DNA of 64,000 nt from Mesodorylaimus sp. YZB2_4 (GCA_030248295.1 JASANH010001426.1:424464-488463), one strand, 5' to 3'; counted from the first letter of the stretch, positions 1 to 11,600 are shown. Notes: generated by a model from the letters alone, not told the origin. Translations and numbers: made by a program.

Positions 1-2158
1 ATATACCGTATCGTACAGTACAGTTGTTATATCTTTTTTCAAGTTCGTATAAGAATCGCTGCTTTGAGAGCAAAAGTAAATACAATAAGCACGTCTGACC
101 TACCTGCTAGCATACAATGCCAAAAACATGCACAAAAAAGGATAGGGAGGATAGCAGGAAGAGGGAGAAAACAACGCAGTTACAAGTCATACAAATCATA
201 CACCGCGTAAGGAGATGACGTTACTTCAAACTAACGTGCACTGACCTGTAATTCCGGTCAATTCATGAGACTTATTTTCTTCTTCTCCTTTTGTGCCAGT
301 TTGTCGCTCGTTACAGGCCGATAGAGCAAAAGGCTTCCCTGAGGCTTATGAGGAGACCCATTTACTGGCATTGTGAGGGTGAGGGACATACCTCGCAGAA
401 AGGTCATCCGAAGTGATAATCACCAACTATTGTGGACGGTTTCAGGCGCAGGACCCTGTAGCGTAAAGCGAAGGTTTATTTTTTACCGCTCGCTGGACAG
501 TTATACTGTGCGCTCGGCGCTGCTCGGTCAGCAAATGATCACCTAAAATTGTCGTCGTACACCCTGCCCATGAATTCTGTTGCTTTCTAAAAACCGAGAT
601 ATTTTGCGGGTGATGTCTCTGAACCCTGATTTGTGCTGAAGATAGAGAGTTCAAAGTTCCAGTCCGGAGGGAGGCTACCAAATGATGATCAGGGTCGTTT
701 GTGTAACCCGATCAACATGGGGAAGTCTTTTGGCGCAAAAACCAGCTGATATTTTTTAATCGGATCTAGGATATCAGTTTGATTATCTTAATGGCCTTGT
801 CTGTTTCTACTGCCCAGTTTATTCGATGTATTGCCTGGGAATAAGAGTTCAATGTCAGTCCAGCCAGATGAGTCTCGACCAATTTTTTATTGCGCAAATC
901 AATGCAAATGCATTTCTTCGATTTGCTCCCAGAAAGGTTCGAAGTTGTCTCGAGTAAACGGTGACTCAGCTGACTTTGATTCTGTGGACTGAGGTACACG
1001 GCTATGATGATGATAACTGTTTCTACTGCCCGGTGAACTTTTGAAACATTTCACGGACTTGCACAGGCAGGTTATTTCAAATTGCATTTTATTTTGAGAG
1101 GCTCGGGCAAATCTTTGAAAGAATTCGCATTTCTTCCACAATCGGAGCAAAAACCGCTGTTCTTTTGGATCGCATTTGAAAAGCCCAAAAAATCTTTCGT
1201 TGTTGAGAATACAAAATTGTTTGCTTACTGCATGAAAAAAGGTGTAGCGTAAGGAATAGCAAACTCGTGGTAATTTTTGACATTGTGTCTGTAGCCATTT
1301 TTTGCACGGTTTTTCTTAGCCAACATGTCCTTATATTGTTTTGAGATTGTCGAGGGAATCACTGCAACAAATTGGCAGACTATAGCTCACTCGATCATCT
1401 TTTTTACTCTCATTTCGCGAATTCCCCTCTCTTGCGCTGTTGTGATGGCACAGTAGTGTTTAACACAGAGGGCATATCAGAGAGGCCACTTTACAAAGTA
1501 CCCAACAGCTGACAGTCTATCCTACGTGAGTGAGCCTCCTCTTCATTCACCTGAAACCAGCCGTGGCTTGCCTCAGTCAGGCCCAAACGGGAGCTGGGCC
1601 CCCCCCCACCACCCCCCCCACCCCCCAAAACATCCGAAATTGGTTCTTCGGTTCGGTGGTTCGGTCCGAAAAAGCCCTTCGGTAATAAACCCCAGCTCCA
1701 GGGTCGGGCCGGGGGGGGGCTGGGTTTAGGTTGCGATACGCCAAATTCGTGAAAAACCCATATTTACATACATTCCCATTGGTAGCGGGGATGTAGTTTT
1801 CTCCCTCTCCTCTCCATTAACAATTTCACTTCGGCGCGTCTCATGCCAAACATGAATGAACCTGATCCAAATACCAATATTTGCAAGTCCAAGCACGGGT
1901 AAGCTCAGTCGGAAAAGTTGAAAATTTTCAACACTGACCATGCCGAGCAAACCGAGCGCACTCGTCGCAAGTCAATGTGAATAAAACATCGGCGCCCACT
2001 CGTAGACGCTTTGGACGCAGGACGAACTGGGTGGGCGGACGGACAGATAGTAGTGCATCATCATTCCTAGATGTTCAGCAAGCTCGAAGCTTATTAGGCG
2101 GAGAAATTTTTAATTGCAAAGCAAAACACTTCAGTCGGTTCAACTATCGTCAATTGGA
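1..2158. other. Intergenic, no gene seen
   Basis: No ORF here looks like a protein. A C-rich tract (about 1600-1627) faces a G-rich tract (about 1705-1722). Bases about 110-290 resemble the repeat at 6905-7040 (shared CATACA...AAGTCAT.CAAATC...GTTACTTCA pattern), so they are probably a diverged copy of that element. Confidence 0.5.
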
Positions 2159-5100
2159 TCACAAGATTGTGCCCTCGCTGTCCGAGCACGTGGTGACAGC
2201 ACGCAGCTTGTTGAGGGTGGTGCAGTAGGTTTGAATGATGCTCTGCAGGGTGCACTTGGGGGTGGCGCATCGTTTGTAGGCGCTGGGGCAGGGCTTGGCG
2301 GGCGAGCACGCTTCCACGCGATTTCCAAAGTGGCCGCGGACCTGGTACTTGCAGACGGCGTTGTGCGTGGTGGTCAAGTGGTAGCAGATGCCGGACGAGG
2401 GGACGGTGGCGAAGAAGCAGTCGTCTCTGGTCTGGCACAGCTGCAGGCACCCTTGCAGCCCACCGTGGCGACCCATGTTGTTGTAGTAGGGACGGATGAA
2501 TCCCTGCGTCCACACTTTATGTTTCCACGTGATGGCGCCGCCAGAGGGGCATCGAGCCCTCACTGAAAACAGAACCCATAGAAACCTCAGCTGAGTTGTG
2601 ATTGTGCATTGTGAACGTACAGTTCGAGCCCTCTCCGCTGAACACTTCGTCCTCCAGGGCGGGCGTGGTCGTCTTCGGTGCCGGAGGTGGGGTGGGCGGC
2701 GGCGGGGTCAAGCCTTGGGCGGCGACTGGTGGTGGTCTGGCTCCGCCTTGTTGGTTGACGGTGACTGGCTGGGGCTCGAGTTGGATGATGATGGGCGAGC
2801 CCGCGCCGCCTTGACCCTGGGTGGCAACTTGTTGTGGTTCTTGTCCGGGCTGTTGGATGAAGATGCCAGCTGGTGCTGGGGCAGGAGCAGGTGGTTGCAC
2901 AAAGACTGGGGGCGAGGGCTGCTGAGGGGCACCTGGTCGCTGAATGAATATTGGGCCGCCAGGCTGTTGTTGTTCTTGACCAGGTCGGATGAAGATGGGC
3001 GATTGGGGGGATGGGGCTGGCTCAGGTGGGCGCACAACATAAATGGGTTGTGGGGATGGTGCAGGGGCAGGATGGTCTCCAAGCACAAAGATTGGTGGTT
3101 GGCCAGGCTGCTGGGCTGGGCCGTGATGTCCGCCAGGTGGCAGAACAAAAATTGGTGGCTGACCAGGCTGTTGAGGCTGATGAGGACGTCCATCAGGGAG
3201 CACGAAGATTGGCTGTCCAGGTTGTTGGGGTTGGCTTGGACGACCATCGGGGAGGACGAAGATTGGTTGTTGGCCAGGTCCACTTGGCCATTGTCCATTG
3301 GGATTCTGTCCTCCTGGCGGGAATAAACCTTGTCCATTAGGATTTTGACCACCAGGTGCACTTGGTGATGAAGGTCGGGATGGCGGACCACTTGGTGATT
3401 GTGCGCCAGGGACGACGGGGTTCTGTCCATAGGGGCTTTGTCCGTTGGGGTTCTGTCCATTGGGACCTTGTGGGAAGGGACCTTGACCATTGGGGCCTTG
3501 TCCGCCAGGTGGGAATGGACCTTGTCCGTTGGGGCCCTGTCCGCCTGGTGGGAAGGGACCTTGACCATTGGGGCCTTGTCCGCCAGGTGGGAATGGACCT
3601 TGTCCGTTGGGGCCTTGTCCGCCTGGTGGGAATCGACCTTGACCATTAGGGCCTTGTCCGCCTGGTGGAAAGTGACCTTGTCCGTTGGGGCCTTGTCCGT
3701 TGGGGCTTTGTCCATTAAGACTTTGTGGGAATGGACCTTGACCATTGGAGCCCTGTCCGCCTGGTGGGAACGGACCTTGACCATTAGGGCCTTGTCCGCC
3801 TGGTGGAAAGGGACCTTGTCCGTTGGGGCTTTGTCCATTGGGACTTTGTGGGAATGGACCTTGACCATTGGAGCCTTGTCCGCCTGGTGGGAAGGGACCT
3901 TGTCCATTAGGACTTTGACCACCAGGTGCACTTGGTGATTGAGGTCGGGATGGCGGACCACTTGGTGATTGTGCGCCAGGGACGACGGGGTTCTGTCCAT
4001 TGGGGCTTTGTCCGTTGGGGCCTTGTCCGTTGGGGTTCTGTCCATTGGGACCTTGTGGAAATGTAGCTTGACCATTGGTGCCCTGTCCGCCTGGTGGGAA
4101 GGGACCTTGACCATTAGGGCCTTGTCCGCCTGGTGGGAAGGGACCTTGACCATTGGGGCCTTGTCCGCCTGGTGGGAAGGGACCTTGTCCGTTGGGGCCC
4201 TGTCCGCCTGGTGGGAAGGGACCTTGACCATTGGGGCCTTGTCCGCCTGGTGGGAATGGACCTTGTCCGTTGGGGCCCTGTCCGCCTGGTGGGAAGGGAC
4301 CTTGACCATTGGGGCCTTGTCCGCCTGGTGGGAAGGGACCTTGTCCATTAGGATTTTGACCACCAGGTGCACTTGGTGATTGAGGTCGGGATGGCGGACC
4401 ACTTGGTGATTGTGCGCCAGGGACGACGGGGTTCTGTCCATTGGGGCTTTGTCCGTTGGGGCCTTGTCCGCCTGGTGGGAAGGGACCTTGTCCGTTAGGG
4501 CCTGGTCCATTAGGGCCTTGTCCGTTGGGGTTCTGTCCATTGGGACCTAGTGTAAATGGACTTTGACCATTGGGGCCTTGTCCGCCTGGTGGGAATTGAC
4601 CTTGTCCGTTGGGGCCTTGTCCGTTGGGGTTCTGTCCATTGGGACCTTGTGGGAATGGACCTTGACCATTAGGGCCTTGTCCGCCTGGTGGGAAGGGACC
4701 TTGTCCGTTGGGGCTTTGTCCATTGGGACTTTGTGGGAATGGACCTTGACCATTGGGGTTTTGTCCGCCTGGCGGGAATAGACCTTGTCCGTTGGGGCCT
4801 TCTCCGCCTGGTGGGAAGGGACCTTGTCCGTTAGGGCCTTGTCCGTTGGGGTTCTGTCCATTGGGACCTAGTGGGAATGGACTTTGACCATTGGGCCCTT
4901 GTCCTCCTGGTGGGAAGGGACCTTGTCCGTTAGGGCCTTGTCCGTTGGGGTTCTGTCCATTGGGACCTTGTGGGAATGGACCTTGTCCGTTGGGGCCTTG
5001 TCCGCCTGGTGGGAAGGGACCTTGTCCGTTAGGGCCTTGTCCGTTGGGGTTCTGCCCATTGGGACCTTGTGGGAATGGACCTTGTCCGTTGGGGCTTTGT

Positions 5101-6268
5101 CCGCCTGGTGGGAAGGGACCTTGTCCGTTGGGGCCTTGTCCGTTGGGGCCTTGTCCGTTGGGGCCTTGTCCGTTGGGGCCTTGTCCGTTGTGGCTTTGTC
5201 CGTTGGGGCCTTGTCCGCCTGGTGGGAATGAGCCTGGTCCATTAGGGCCTTGTCCGCCTTGTGGGAATGAGCCTGGTCCATTAGGGCCTTGCCCGCCTTG
5301 TGGGAATGAGCCTGGTCCATTAGGGCCTTGTCCGCCTTGTGGGAATGAGCCTGGTCCATTAGGGCCTTGCCCGCCTTGTGGGAATGAGCCTGGTCCATTA
5401 GGGCCTTGTCCGCCTTGTGGAGAGCCTGGTCCATTAGGGCCTTGCCCGCCTTGTGGGATGAGCCTGGCAAGGGCCTTGCCCGCCTTTGGATGACCTAGCC
5501 TTGTCCGCCTGGTCCATTAGGGCCTTGCCCGCCTTGTGGGAATGAGCCTGGTCCATTAGGGCCTTGCCCGCCTTGTGGGAATGAGCCTGGTCCATTAGGG
5601 CCTTGCCCGCCTTGTGGGAATGAGCCTGGTCCATTAGGGCCTTGTCCGCCTTGTGGGAATGAGCCTGGTCCATTAGGGCCTTGTCCGTCTTGTGGAATTG
5701 AGCCAGGTCTGTTAGGGCCCTGGTTTCCTTGTGGGAATGAGCCTGGTCCATTAGGGCCTTGTCCGTCTTGTGGGAATGAGCCTGGTCCATTAGGGCCTTG
5801 TCCGTCTTGTGGGAGTCGACCTGGTCCATTGGGGCTTTGGCTGCCTTGTGGGAATGAGCCTGGTCTGTTGGGGCTCTGGTTTCCTTGTGGGAATGGACCA
5901 CCTGGAGCTGATGGCCCTCGTCCAGGCTGCTGCTGATCTATATCTTGATCACCAGGTGCACTTGGATGTGATGGTCGTGGTGGGGTATTCGGCGATTGTG
6001 CACCAGGGACAATGACAGTTGGTGGCTGGCTAGGTTGAAGGGCAGGAGGTGTCAGGGGTGCTGATGATGGCGCAGCCACAACTGGTGGTTGCGGTGGTGG
6101 CGCAAAGGCTGGGGCAGGCGGTGGTGCCTTTGGCTGGCAGGTACACTCATATTCCTGCCTGCTTGTAGCCAAGCGTCTACACACGCTTTCGAGGCCACCT
6201 TGGATCAGCTGGGCATTGCTTGCACTAATCAGCATGACTAAAACAACGATGGGGACGTGTCGAACCAT
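2159..6268 (-). CDS. Secreted Pro/Gly/Gln-repeat protein with PAN/Apple-like C-terminus (frame broken once)
   Basis: I start at the ATG at 6268, not the in-frame ATG at 6343, because the latter lies inside a TATAAAA box and the 6268 start gives a clear signal peptide (MVRHVPIVVLVMLISASNA, cleavage before QL). Next come a short Cys-containing region (CRR, ECTC), a Pro-rich linker, and some 2.6 kb of 13-residue repeats, first GPNGPGSFPQGGQ (about 5900-5221), then GPNGQGPFPPGGQ with GPNGQ mini-units (about 5220-3300). A Pro-rich segment with periodic PIFV/IFIQ cores follows (about 3300-2640). A 58-nt intron (2563-2620, GTACGT...TTTCAG) joins it to an exon (2159-2562) encoding a PAN/Apple-like, Cys-rich region of about 130 residues. 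The frame changes by one base at about 5455-5497, where a TAG also appears in a disordered repeat patch. The length, about 1350 residues, and the composition suggest an extracellular structural protein. Function is inferred; no family beyond PAN-like is recognised. Confidence 0.7.
3300..5220 (-). repeat. Tandem array 2, 39-nt unit (GPNGQGPFPPGGQ) with 15-nt sub-units
   Basis: The array uses the same 13-residue period as array 1, but QGPFPP replaces PGSFPQ. Pentapeptide GPNGQ units are stacked at about 5105-5220. A spacer reading VVPGAQSPSGPPSRPQSP recurs near 3345-3420, 3905-4000 and 4350-4440, and a relative occurs near 5945-6015, so a higher-order repeat of roughly 450-570 nt overlies the short period. 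No stop occurs in the coding frame across the array. Confidence 0.9.
5221..5900 (-). repeat. Tandem array 1, 39-nt unit (GPNGPGSFPQGGQ)
   Basis: This in-frame coding minisatellite has a 39-nt period and runs through the N-terminal half of the secreted protein. Units nearest the N-terminus carry substitutions (N for G, R for G, D for G) while those toward 5221 are nearly identical, suggesting recent homogenisation. One patch at about 5455-5505 breaks the period with several small deletions. Confidence 0.9.
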
Positions 6269-6342
6269 GACTCGTGTAAGTGGTGTCCGAATATTGCTAA
6301 ACCAGATTCGGAAAGTGAATGATCTTGCTTCTGTCTGTGTCA

Positions 6343-6349
6343 TTTTATA
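6343..6349 (-). promoter_or_regulatory. TATA box of the repeat-protein gene
   Basis: The minus strand reads TATAAAA here, 75 nt upstream of the signal-peptide ATG at 6268. The spacing suits a start of transcription near 6315. The overlap of this box with the upstream ATG at 6343 is the reason I reject that ATG as the start. Confidence 0.45.
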
Positions 6350-6904
6350 CTAAGTCAATGCCCTCAGTTTTTGTATGTCTTGGACGTGGGCGAACTGCTG
6401 AGTAAAGAACGCAAATATGGGCGGCTCCTTTTTGAGTACAGTAAGATCGAAAGACTTCGAGATATCGCGACAGCAAATGACAAAGAGATGTCTTTGATCA
6501 GAGTCATAAAAAAATTAATGGCGAAGTCAAGTCTATAGAAGGCGTATGTTTATTTAATAGGGTTTACCCAAGAGCTTTCTCGAGCGCCTCAATGCAGATA
6601 TCGGCATCGCTCTCTTCCAGAGTGGGCGTGTGCGGGTATCATGAAAGTGAATCTTTAAATTGCTTTGAAGCCCTAGTCCTCTTAAATTTGTTAGTTGAGT
6701 GTGATGAGTTTCAGCTCGAGCCTACAGATAATCGTTCAAAGTGGCGGATCTGAGATTAGTCTTTCTCCGATTGCAAGTTTTGCGAAATGTAACAGATAAT
6801 TTTTTAAAATTTTTCTCTGGAATGTAACTTTAGCGGACCCAGCTGACCTGATATATAGATCCAACTCCTCGGTACAACACGCAAACACGGAGAGGGTGGA
6901 TACG

Positions 6905-7755
6905 CATACATTGGTAAAATGCGGATAGAACACGGAAAGCGCGGAACGGACGCCCGGAAAGTTGCAAGTCATTCAAATCGAGCCGAAATATTTCGCGAAT
7001 AGTGTTACTTCAGGTTGAACAGCAAAGTTCATTGGAAAAGATTAGGTGAGCAAAGGGTGTTGTATAAGTGCTGGCTTTATTCTTCTCGGCTGATTAGTAT
7101 ACAGTAGTGCAAGAATTCAGCGGGCCAGTACATCACTTAATACCTTGGTCGGTAACTCACAAAGCATCTGAATAAGAACGGGCCCATATTTATCACAGAT
7201 CCAAGATAAAGTTGAAATCGATCAGGATTATAGATCCTGATATCTCCAGAGTAACTGATATGGGGAGTAGGCCTAAATAAAAAAAAACAAAATTTCGCAG
7301 ACTGACTGCCCGCTCCAGTCTTTCTCTCATCTGAATAAGTCAAAACAAGCATCTAAACAATCTGTTTTACGAGTTACGTAAGGTAGCCTATGTCCCTACA
7401 TTACAGATGCCCCACATCTAGGCCTACGAAAACAGAGTCTTTAGTTACTCGATATTTCATTGAATTATTGCATTCCATATCGATATTACTCGGAGACTGA
7501 GTCAATTCAAGTTATGGCACAGAATTACTGATAAATGGGCTGTGCAATAATTGCATCGTAGAACTGCCTAAAAAGTCAACAAGTAATTTTTTAGAAGCTA
7601 CGCTCCAAATAAAAATCAGTGGAATGACGCGATTAGCTACAGTAGACATCTAGAATTTTTTAGAAAAACCATAAAGTAACTCTATTTGCGAAATATTTAG
7701 GCTCGATTTGAATGCCTTGCAACTTTCCGTGTTCTATCCGCATTTTACCAATTTT
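6905..7755. repeat. Element bounded by inverted repeats of about 80-100 bp
   Basis: The left arm (about 6909-7010) and the reverse complement of the right arm (about 7674-7752) share GCGAAATATTT, GGCTCGATTTGAATG.CTTGCAACTTTCC and TTCCGTGTTCTATCCGCATTTTACCAAT in the same order. The right arm lacks about 20 nt relative to the left. About 660 nt lie between the arms without coding signal. This looks like a decayed non-autonomous DNA element or an inverted duplication. Confidence 0.6.
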
Positions 7756-8115
7756 CGTACCCGTTTCCGTGTTTTACCCAGACCCTTTGCTGTACCCGAA
7801 TAAATTTGCCGATAGAATATGTGAACGAATATAAATGATATGGACAGAGTGTCCGTAGGCAGGACTTTATTCGATGTGGAGTAACATTGTTGAGAAACAT
7901 TCGTACAAATATAGACTCCATAGGATTTTAGGATCCTTTGTGTCCCGCTTAAGCTTCGGATGGAGTGCTCTGGGGAAAAAAGTTATGACCACCCTGAACA
8001 TGAGCTAGTTCTCCGTAGGCTAGCTTTGGCGTTGACAAGCTGTCAATGTTCCATCTGTTTCTTGCTTCTGCTCGTCTTCCGCATATTCTGCATCTTCTTG
8101 GGAGTGAACAACGAG

Positions 8116-8190
8116 TTGTGGCAGAGAGTGGCTATCCGACAAAACGTTTGTATTGCGGCCATGAGGCTCTCGGTTCGACTCCATCGCGGG
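8116..8190 (+). repeat. tRNA-like fragment
   Basis: An A-box-like TGGCAGAGAGTGG and a B-box-like GGTTCGACTCC lie about 45 nt apart, as in a tRNA or tRNA-derived SINE head. I cannot fold a convincing full cloverleaf and the flanks do not match the main SINE family here, so I treat it as a decayed SINE head. Confidence 0.3.
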
Positions 8191-8550
8191 TTAGAATTTT
8201 TGATTTCGGTTTTCTTCCTCTCACTGGACAGAGGAACGTTATTTTGAACGAGGAATATGAGGGTAGCCTCGGAATTTTTTGCGCAATCGAAGACTAGGTA
8301 TTAAATATGATAAAGGCATAAAAGATGTACTTTTGTTGTTATTTCTGCCGCCTGTTTATCAAAGTACATTCTGGTCAGAAATATTTTAAAGATTTTCATG
8401 CCAAACACGTCAGCTTAGGGGCCTTCTTTTTTTACTCCATGTCACGTCATACCGCTACGCTTTTTGCGTAATGTACCACACAAATGCATGAATCTGGTCA
8501 TCTGGTCATGTGAACTGGTCGTGTTTAAATATTTTTGACCTATGTGGCTA

Positions 8551-8680
8551 GGGTCGTCGACTAGCGGGTTAAGGCATCTGCCCCCCCCCCCCTCCCCACG
8601 CTAGGTGCGCACTGACATGGGGGGGGGGGGTTCGACTCCCGCCTCGGTAAAAAAATTAATGTCAAATTATGTGTTCAGTA
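8551..8680 (+). mobile_element. tRNA-derived SINE, copy 1
   Basis: The head reads GGGTCGTCGACTAGCGGGTT (degenerate A box), and GGTTCGACTCCCGCCTCGGTA supplies the B box. The body is cut short after TTATGTGTTC. Between the boxes a run of about 12 C and a later run of about 12 G replace the short CCC and GGGG of other copies. Confidence 0.75.
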
Positions 8681-10899
8681 CAGTACTGTACTCATATATT
8701 CGTCCCATTTATGCTGGTCTATTGTTTCGAAGCTAGTTACTCGCAGTTAAGCTGCAGTTTTACATTCGGCACCTTCATGTGCTGGGGCACTGCGCAAATC
8801 CTATAAACACTGGACAAAAACCTAAAATACGGCCCCCAAGAGGCTCTCGGGTCCCTATGCGTGTAGAAATCCTGCAGAAATCCTCCCTTTTTATGTTCTT
8901 TATCAAATGTACTCACAAAACTGATTGTCTTAGCCGAAGTAAAGTTTTCTTCAAAATGCCTACATGTTGAAATATAGCACATTAAAAGTGGCTACTTTTG
9001 GTCGAAAAATCATAACTTGCTAATTTTTGGGCCAAGAACAATGTAAAAAATGCAGAAATGGCCGCTACATTCTGAGAAATCCGAATCTTGTTTTAAAATT
9101 AGCCTAGCTATAACCGATCATGAGATATTTAATGTAAACCGCCCGTGATCGGCCATGATCAGTCACATAATCGATCATGGGAAAATTATAAAACAATCCA
9201 ACCCTGGTTGTTTTACTGAAATAGTAGCCCAGGGCCACTACATCACGAAACAGGTAGGAATTTCACCCAAATTTCACCCTAGAAATTTCACTGACGATTA
9301 TCAGAATGCATATGTGCCTTCTTGTCATTGTTTCACTGTTGCAGGACCAAAAAAAAGCGCAGAAGTTTCATTTGGTCAATTGGAATTGGAAGGAACCTTT
9401 CGCAGTGGCCGTTGTGACTCCGTTGATGCTGCGAGATGCTCTTGAGAAATTTGTTTCATGGAGAGCTGCTTCGCGCGACGCCGAGGGGCATGTTCTCACC
9501 TTCATATTTGACTGCAAGCTCCCTCAGCGCACAGCGATGCCTAGAAAGGTGCCATAGCGGACGTCTGGCAACGCACTCAACAATATCTTTGTCAAATTCA
9601 CATCCTTCAAGGAATGTGGCGAAAGAATGTAAATGGTATTCAAGCGGGGCATAGCTGATGGAGATGTTTCGAAAGGTAGTGTACGCTACGAAACCGATTG
9701 ATCTCGAGCGCGCGAATAATTTGATTTTTGAATCTTAATTATCGAGGTGATACGTCCAGTTCCGCATACACGACAAAATTAACTGGTGGGGGGACCTGAA
9801 GCGATAGGTAACGTAGGATCGAATGAATGTTCAGGGTCTCGGGGTCATCATACCAACACTTACTCGGAAATCGCGGTACGAATTTACAAGGATGTTGCCC
9901 TGTCAACATGCAAGGCCTTTTTGCTGTCGCTGTGGTCGACTTTACGTGCAGTATACTGGTATACTGGTAGTGAGCTGAACGCAGCTGAGGATTTGACGTT
10001 TTGTTCAAGTATGGGCGGGGTAAGCCCAGCTGTTAGGCCGACCAGGACATTGAACCATTCCTCTCAGGTCCAGCAGGAAGGAAGCAAAAGCGATCGAACT
10101 GCATATGGGCAGGACTAAGACCTGGCCTCCAAGCACAGGCCAATTGTCCGGCCAGCCTACAGTACTGGATGTAAACAGTCATACAACCCACTCAATCGAC
10201 TTGACCCAAACCTGACCTGGCCTGACCTGTCTCACACGTAATCAGATCAGGCTTAGGCGATCTGATTGGATCTGTCCCCCTCTCGCTCCTTCCCCCTATC
10301 CTCCCCCTCCTCTCTTCCCGTCCCTCTCCCGATAAAAAAAACATAATAGTTTGTAAGGCGGTCCACTCTGATGCAAGGAATTCAGTGAAACTATTATGTC
10401 AACGATAGCATTAAAATTCCAAATTTTAACTCCTTAGTTCGATGCACGCGCTTATAGGCAGTTCTTTCCGTGTTAGAGAACCAGGTTGACCGTGGTTCGG
10501 AGAGCCTGGAATTCCTAAAATATAGCCATGGCTCGATGTGCGCGCCACATTACATCCCTGCGCGCCGCATCGTTTTGCAGTAGGAAATTTGACCAGAATC
10601 AGCGGGAGTTTTAAAAATTGCGCGCTCTCCTGGGTCAGGAGAGCAATGGATAGTACACTAGCCTCGGCTCTAAGAAAGGAGTTCTTATGGGAGCGCGTGT
10701 GTTAGTGTACTGTAGACATGCCTTTCTTGCAGAAGATTTTCTCTTTAGAAGCATCAACTGTCGCCGATATTTTTGAAGATCCAGACAGACAGTAAAATTG
10801 AGAAAATAATTAGCAGTGCAGAACATCTTGGTAGGTGTTCTAAATAGCTTTTCTGTGGATCGATCTTGCTAAAGCTCTTACTACAGGTGTTCCCTTTTT

Positions 10900-11220
10900 G
10901 CATATTCTCGTTCAAGCGGTACGTGCTTCAAGCGGGACATGACGCTGGCTGTGACGATTTTCGCATCATCGATCGTGCGAGTTCCGACAAACGTCTGAAG
11001 ATCAAAGAAGCCATCCATATTGTGACCAAACGTCCTACTTTAAATCAGCAGGAGGACTTTGAAACTCTCACCCTTTTGCAATAGGCTGTCGCTACCTGAG
11101 AATCAACATTGTGTGCGCTACCATAGGTTTCCAGCTCATTGATGCGTTGCCCGCCTTACGATGTGTTCTTACCAGTTCCTGATGACGAAACGTCGAAAAT
11201 TAAAATATAATGAATAATGT
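10900..11220 (+). mobile_element. Remnant of a GIY-YIG-associated retroelement (Penelope-like or related)
   Basis: The frame ending at the stop near 11082 encodes a tail with FRIIDRASSDKRLKIKEAIH and VTKRPTLNQQ. That pattern (a KILD-type segment, then IKEAxxI, then a basic residue with P-x-LN) is typical of the end of the GIY-YIG-like domain of Penelope-like and related retroelements. The stop is followed by CCTGATGACGAAACGTCGAA, also usual in the 3' region of such elements. Nothing recognisable as reverse transcriptase remains upstream, so this is a short dead 3' fragment. Confidence 0.5.
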
Positions 11221-11564
11221 CGCATTTGAGTAATTTATTGGTCTTCTTGTTCCTTCGAAAATGTCGCTTTAAAGACGTCTCAATTTTTACAAATATCTCG
11301 TTCAATGGAACCAGACGATATTATTATTTTCATGGCCGTGTTCACTTTAGGCACACTTGGCTACTCGCTAACCTGACCCTTTAAAGCAATCTTAAAGAAA
11401 AAGTTGTTGCCTTATTGATTGTTCAAAAAATTACAAGTACCTATGCTTCACATGATCTGACCCGAAAACCAGATCCGAAATTCTTCCCATCCGACCGTGC
11501 GTACTGAGCAGTTGAAAGCAGTTGAGCAGTACTGAGCAGTACTGACGATGAGCAGTTGACATGT

Positions 11565-11600
11565 GGGCGCGTGTCCGTGCGGACAAACGGACACGCGCCC
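11565..11600. repeat. GC-rich hairpin
   Basis: GGGCGCGTGTCCGT (11565-11578) and ACGGACACGCGCCC (11587-11600) are perfect 14-bp complements separated by 8 nt. It is not followed by a T tract and no gene ends here, so I assign no function. Confidence 0.7.

Noticed and set aside
2708..4540. A 610-codon minus-strand frame rich in K/A/P/D/Q, and further long open frames on both strands across the repeat array
   Set aside because: A stop-free 39-nt period keeps several frames open at once. Only the PNGQGPFPPGG frame connects to the signal peptide side and to the PAN-like end.
6269..6343. Upstream in-frame ATG at 6343 for the repeat protein
   Set aside because: It overlaps the TATAAAA box and would bury the signal peptide behind 25 extra residues.
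9344..9557. Open frame after a TGTTGCAG acceptor-like site
   Set aside because: No recognisable domain, no partner exon, and the text is in a repeat-rich region.
11150..11200. Hammerhead-like CTGATGA...GAAA near the retroelement remnant
   Set aside because: Stem II cannot be formed with the required spacing, and the flanking stems I and III are not evident.
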